DNA from: an uncultured Duncaniella sp.
Lineage (GTDB): Bacteria > Bacteroidota > Bacteroidia > Bacteroidales > Muribaculaceae
Direction: 5' to 3'
Length of the DNA: 64,000 nucleotides
Assembly: GCA_910577255.1 (NCBI GenBank)
Contig: CAJTMH010000004.1
Coordinates: forward strand, 248,001-312,000
Shown here piece after piece: positions 60,926 through 64,000 of the stretch. The notes below the pieces were generated by a model. It was not told the DNA's origin. It saw only the letters and a list, made by a program, of their open reading frames with translations, and searched no databases. Every line of letters begins with the position of its first letter. Position 1 is the stretch's first letter. Made by a program: the position numbers and the translations under genes.

Positions 60926-61453
60926 ATGAAATCGGCCATACATACACTCATCATGCGCATCATGCTCGTGGTCACCGCCATGCTCCCACTCGGGGCATGC
61001 ATCCCGAGCTACACCCTCAACGGAGCTGCCATCGACTACTCCGTCTACAAAACCATCTACGTGTCCCAGTTCCCCATACGCGCGGCCCTCGTCTACCCCC
61101 CTCTGCAGCAGACATTTGAGAACGAGCTTCTCGACTACATAGCACGCAACACTCGCCTCACCAACGTAGAGTCAAACGCCGACGTCCAGCTCGAAGGCGA
61201 AATCACCGGCTACTCACTCTCCCCGCAGGCCGTCACCGAGAACGCCTACGCATCAAAGACAAGACTCACCATCCAGGTGCGCGTCAAATACACCGACAAC
61301 CGCCAGGAGAACAAGGACATCGACCAGACATTCAGCGCCTACCGCGACTTCGACAGCAGCGAGATGCTCACCGACGTCCAGGACCAGCTGTGCCAGGAAA
61401 TCTCCAAGGAGCTCGTCGACCTCATCTTCAACGCCACACTCGGCGACTGGTAA
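60926..61453 (+). CDS. lptE: LPS assembly lipoprotein LptE
   Basis: 175-residue outer-membrane lipoprotein that plugs the LptD barrel and helps insert lipopolysaccharide. The signal ends in a lipobox MLPLGAC (Cys near 29 of the chosen start), followed by SYTLNGAAIDYSVYKTIYV and later YARNTRLTN-like IARNTRLTNVESNADVQLEG, which are typical Bacteroidetes LptE. The in-frame codon at 60890 would lie inside the promoter; ATG 60926 follows the -7 box after 5 bases. The family in this phylum is short and diverged from E. coli LptE. Confidence 0.88.
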   Translation: MKSAIHTLIMRIMLVVTAMLPLGACIPSYTLNGAAIDYSVYKTIYVSQFPIRAALVYPPLQQTFENELLDYIARNTRLTNVESNADVQLEGEITGYSLSPQAVTENAYASKTRLTIQVRVKYTDNRQENKDIDQTFSAYRDFDSSEMLTDVQDQLCQEISKELVDLIFNATLGDW

Positions 61454-61479
61454 CCTCCCCTCACCTCAGCCACCACGCC

Positions 61480-62367
61480 ATGAACGAAGACCTCCGACAA
61501 CTCATCGACACCCTCCGACGGCCCCAGAGCCCACTCCCGGCCCAAGCCGCCCTCCGTCTGAGCCGGGCATACCCATTCTTCACACTCCCGGCCGTCACAG
61601 CCCTACGCCATCACCGGCAGGAGCTCGACCCCGACACACGCCGGGAACTCATGCAGCAGATAGCCCTCAACGCCCCCGATCCCGCCACGCTCCGGCTCCT
61701 CACCGACCCCCAGCGCGACTCCTGGGCCGACTTCTACCCTACGCGCCCAGCCACCGTCACCACCGACGACGCCATCACCACATTCCTCAACACCTACGGA
61801 CACTCCTCACCCGCCGAGGACGCACTCCTCGAGCGCCTCATATTCAACCCCACCCCCGACTACTCCTCCATCCTCTCACGCGAGGAAGAGGACAGCCTGC
61901 CGCAGGAGGTAGACCCCGCCGACGACTCGCAGGACGCCCTCATCAACGCATTCATCCTCCAGTCAAAAGCCAGCGGCACCCAGTGGCACCCGGCCCCGGT
62001 CGAGCCGGAGCCGGAACCGGAAACCTCAATCCCATCCGGGCCCCAATCCGGTCAGCCCCGGACAGCAGAACCGCAGCCACAGACAGCGCGTCACACACCC
62101 GAGCCCCCCACCGAGCTCAACCCTGCCGACCACCCGCGCGAGCTGAAGCCCGACACCATCGCCGCCGACACATCACTCAGCGAAAGCCTCGCCAAAATCT
62201 ACATCAAACAGAAGCGCTACGACAAAGCATTTGAAATTATTCACAATTTGAGTTTGAATAATCCAAAAAAAAGTGTTTACTTTGCAGACCAATTGCGTTT
62301 TTTGCGGAAATTGATGCTCAACCGCCGGTTTTCCGACCCCGAAGCAGCATCCGACGCATCAATCTGA
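61480..62367 (+). CDS. TPR-like protein of unknown function, between lptE and secG
   Basis: 295 residues, no signal peptide. The N-terminal half (1-165) is helical. The middle (about 170-230) is Pro/Glu/Thr-rich and low complexity (PVEPEPEPETSIPSG). The C-terminus has a tetratricopeptide-like unit, LAKIYIKQKRYDKAFEIIHN, followed by LNNPKKSVYFADQLRFLRK, characteristic of a Bacteroidales protein that accompanies lptE and secG. It may act as an adaptor at the envelope. ATG 61480 is chosen because the codon at 61390 overlaps lptE. The DNA is markedly more AT-rich near 62230-62310 where the conserved part is. Confidence 0.75.
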   Translation: MNEDLRQLIDTLRRPQSPLPAQAALRLSRAYPFFTLPAVTALRHHRQELDPDTRRELMQQIALNAPDPATLRLLTDPQRDSWADFYPTRPATVTTDDAITTFLNTYGHSSPAEDALLERLIFNPTPDYSSILSREEEDSLPQEVDPADDSQDALINAFILQSKASGTQWHPAPVEPEPEPETSIPSGPQSGQPRTAEPQPQTARHTPEPPTELNPADHPRELKPDTIAADTSLSESLAKIYIKQKRYDKAFEIIHNLSLNNPKKSVYFADQLRFLRKLMLNRRFSDPEAASDASI

Positions 62368-62417
62368 CCGAAACCAATCCCTACACATCATAAAAAAATT
62401 CAACTGATATCATAATT

Positions 62418-62798
62418 ATGTACATCGTATTGATCATCCTGACCCTCATCTGCGCCATCCTTCTTATCTGCGTAGTGCTTGTTCAGAAATCCAAAGGCGG
62501 AGGCCTCTCATCATCATTCGCCGGCTCTAACCAGATCATGGGCGTGCGCCGCACCAACAGTTTCATCGAAAAGCTCACCTGGAGCCTCGCCGGAATCATC
62601 TGCATCCTCGCCATCCTCTCCACATTCTGCATGCCCAAGGCCATCAACGCCAACGCATCACGCGTCAGCGCACCCGCAGCCACCGAGCAGACAGTTCCCG
62701 CCGACTTCAACACAGCAGCCCCTGCAGCTCCTGCCGCTGAAGCTCCCGCCGCTCCTGCCCCCGCTGCAGCCGAACAGCAGCCTGCCGCAGCCGAATAA
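62418..62798 (+). CDS. secG: Preprotein translocase subunit SecG
   Basis: 126-residue inner-membrane subunit of the Sec translocon, with two hydrophobic segments (about 1-25 and 52-72). SecG hallmarks are LLICVVLVQKSKGGGLSSSF and AGSNQIMGVRRTNSFIEKLT, then LAGIICILAILSTF. The last 45 residues are an Ala/Pro/Glu-rich tail (PAAPAAEAPAAPAPAAAEQQ) not needed for the fold and common in this phylum. Confidence 0.93.
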   Translation: MYIVLIILTLICAILLICVVLVQKSKGGGLSSSFAGSNQIMGVRRTNSFIEKLTWSLAGIICILAILSTFCMPKAINANASRVSAPAATEQTVPADFNTAAPAAPAAEAPAAPAPAAAEQQPAAAE

Positions 62799-63005
62799 AT
62801 CAGTCACTTCGAGCGGAGTAGCGCACTCACGTCATCAGACGCGCAGTGGCGGCTAACCCCACACACATACCCTATCGGCCTGCCCTGACACGCACCCTCC
62901 TCATCGAGTCCGCGTCGGCGCAGGCTTCGCTTGTTACACCTCTCCACCGGTCATCATCACGTAACTGACAGGTCGGTTAAAAAAACCACCTCTAACACCC
63001 TTGCT

Positions 63006-64000
63006 ATGAAAGATTTCTGGCGCCTGCTCCTGCGGTTCGTCCCTCCCTACAAGAAATACCTCATCCTAAACATCATCTTCAACTTCCTGTCGGCATTCCT
63101 CACCCTCTTCTCGTTTGCCCTGATAGTGCCGATCCTGGAGATGCTGTTCAAAGTCCGTGAAGGTGTCTACTCCTACATGCCCATGGGCAGCGGCTCGCTC
63201 AAGGACGTGATAATGAACAACTTCTACTGGCTCACCCAGGAGTGCATCCGCATCTGGGGTCCGGTGGTCACCCTCGCCATCCTCGCTGCGGCACTCATCA
63301 TCATGACAGGACTGAAGACCGGCGCCTCCTACCTCAGCTCCTACTTCGTCATCCCCATGCGCGCCGGCATCGTCCGCGACATCCGCAACTTCGTCTACGA
63401 CAAAATCGTCTCCCTCCCCATCTCCTACTTCACCACCGAGCGCAAAGGCGACGTGATGGCCCGAATGACCGGCGACGTGGCTGAAATCGAGAACTCCATC
63501 ATGTCCTCCCTCGACATGCTCTTCAAGAACCCCGTCCTCATCATCGTATTCCTCAGCATGATGATAATGATATCCTGGCAGCTCACCCTCTTCGTCCTCG
63601 TGCTCCTACCCATAGCCGGCACCATCATGGGCAAAGTGGGCAAACGCCTCAAGCGCAAATCGCTACAGGGCCAGCAGCAGTGGGGCACCATCATGAGCTA
63701 CATAGAAGAGACCCTCGGCGGCCTCCGCATCATCAAAGCCTTCAACGCCGAGTCGAAAGTCATCGACCGCTTCCACGGAGGCAACCAGCGCTTCTACAAC
63801 ATCACCACCTCCGTGCAGCGCCGCCAGGCCCTCGCCCACCCCATGAGCGAATTCCTCGGCACCATCTCCATATCGATAGTCCTGTGCTTCGGAGGCATGC
63901 TCATCCTCTCGGGCTCCTCATCCATGACCGCCGCCTCCTTCATCTACTACATGGTCATCTTCTACAGCATCATCAACCCCGCCAAAGATCTCTCCAAAGC
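63006..64000 (+). CDS. ABC exporter (MsbA-like), 5' part
   Basis: Open to the window edge: 331 full codons from ATG 63006, with no stop. The part present is the six-helix type 1 ABC exporter transmembrane domain, with MKDFWRLLLRFVPPYKKYLI at the start, FVYDKIVSLPISYFTTERKG DVMARMTGDVAEIE (coupling helix 1) and YIEETLGGLRIIKAFNAESK (coupling helix 2). The nucleotide-binding domain should follow outside the window. Candidate substrates are lipid A or lipids (MsbA), given lptE and lptC in the region; multidrug export is also possible. Confidence 0.85.
   Translation, partial: MKDFWRLLLRFVPPYKKYLILNIIFNFLSAFLTLFSFALIVPILEMLFKVREGVYSYMPMGSGSLKDVIMNNFYWLTQECIRIWGPVVTLAILAAALIIMTGLKTGASYLSSYFVIPMRAGIVRDIRNFVYDKIVSLPISYFTTERKGDVMARMTGDVAEIENSIMSSLDMLFKNPVLIIVFLSMMIMISWQLTLFVLVLLPIAGTIMGKVGKRLKRKSLQGQQQWGTIMSYIEETLGGLRIIKAFNAESKVIDRFHGGNQRFYNITTSVQRRQALAHPMSEFLGTISISIVLCFGGMLILSGSSSMTAASFIYYMVIFYSIINPAKDLSK

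Noticed and set aside
62799..63005. 207-base gap between secG and the ABC exporter inspected for tRNA or small RNA
   Set aside because: No cloverleaf or conserved RNA seen; only a weak hairpin near 62960-62980 followed by an A run.
1..64000. CRISPR arrays, insertion sequences, integrases, rRNA or tRNA genes
   Set aside because: Looked for regular repeats with spacers, transposase motifs and RNA signatures; none found.

Overview
The window looks like a chromosome segment of a Bacteroidales bacterium, most likely of the Muribaculaceae type. The grounds are: promoters of the Bacteroidetes form (TTG, 19-21 bases, TAnnTTTG) in front of many genes; a Bacteroidetes histone H1-like small protein; LruC-domain lipoproteins; secreted enzymes ending in a type IX secretion-like C-terminal domain; the DUF6048/DUF6452 pair; and Bacteroidetes-type LptC and LptE. 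The family-level placement is inference. I see no rRNA, tRNA, CRISPR array or complete insertion sequence.

Left part (1-29 kb) is mostly housekeeping: xseA, a LEA-like protein, an LruC lipoprotein, an M16 peptidase, a histone H1-like protein, hflX, a WecA/MraY-type lipid-linked sugar transferase with a long leader holding a possible 35-residue membrane peptide, outer-membrane phospholipase A, an exported YhcH-family protein, a dtd-mazG-like-deoC operon, a coupled GYF/CD225-DUF2752-PgpH-like membrane operon that runs into a GH3 glucosidase, a complete proCBA operon (glutamate to proline), inositol-phosphate synthase, korAB, pyrC and a dolichol-phosphate-mannose-synthase-like transferase.

The middle (29-51 kb) is an accessory island of large exported proteins. 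It holds a second LruC lipoprotein, a secreted protein broken by a frameshift, a 918-residue Ig-like protein, a C10 cysteine protease, a PL11 rhamnogalacturonan lyase with a LamG domain, a 1498-residue CE8 pectin methylesterase and a GH31 alpha-xylosidase-like enzyme. Five of these end in a sorting-type C-terminal domain. Together they suggest surface or extracellular attack on pectin (rhamnogalacturonan I, methylated homogalacturonan) without a SusC/SusD pair in the window. Most of these genes have their own promoter and terminator.

The right part (51-64 kb) is envelope housekeeping: a DivIC/FtsB-like division protein, a small membrane protein, coaX, an outer-membrane barrel protein, lptC, a CorC/HlyC-type protein; then on the other strand phoH with DUF6048 and DUF6452 proteins, a nitroreductase, and a GT2 transferase with a DUF4199 protein; then lptE, a TPR-like protein, secG and the start of an MsbA-like ABC exporter. 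The lptE and DUF4199 promoters are interlocked. Three genes (the M16 peptidase, dtd, lptE) have the promoter -7 element only 5-6 bases before ATG, which predicts leaderless transcripts.
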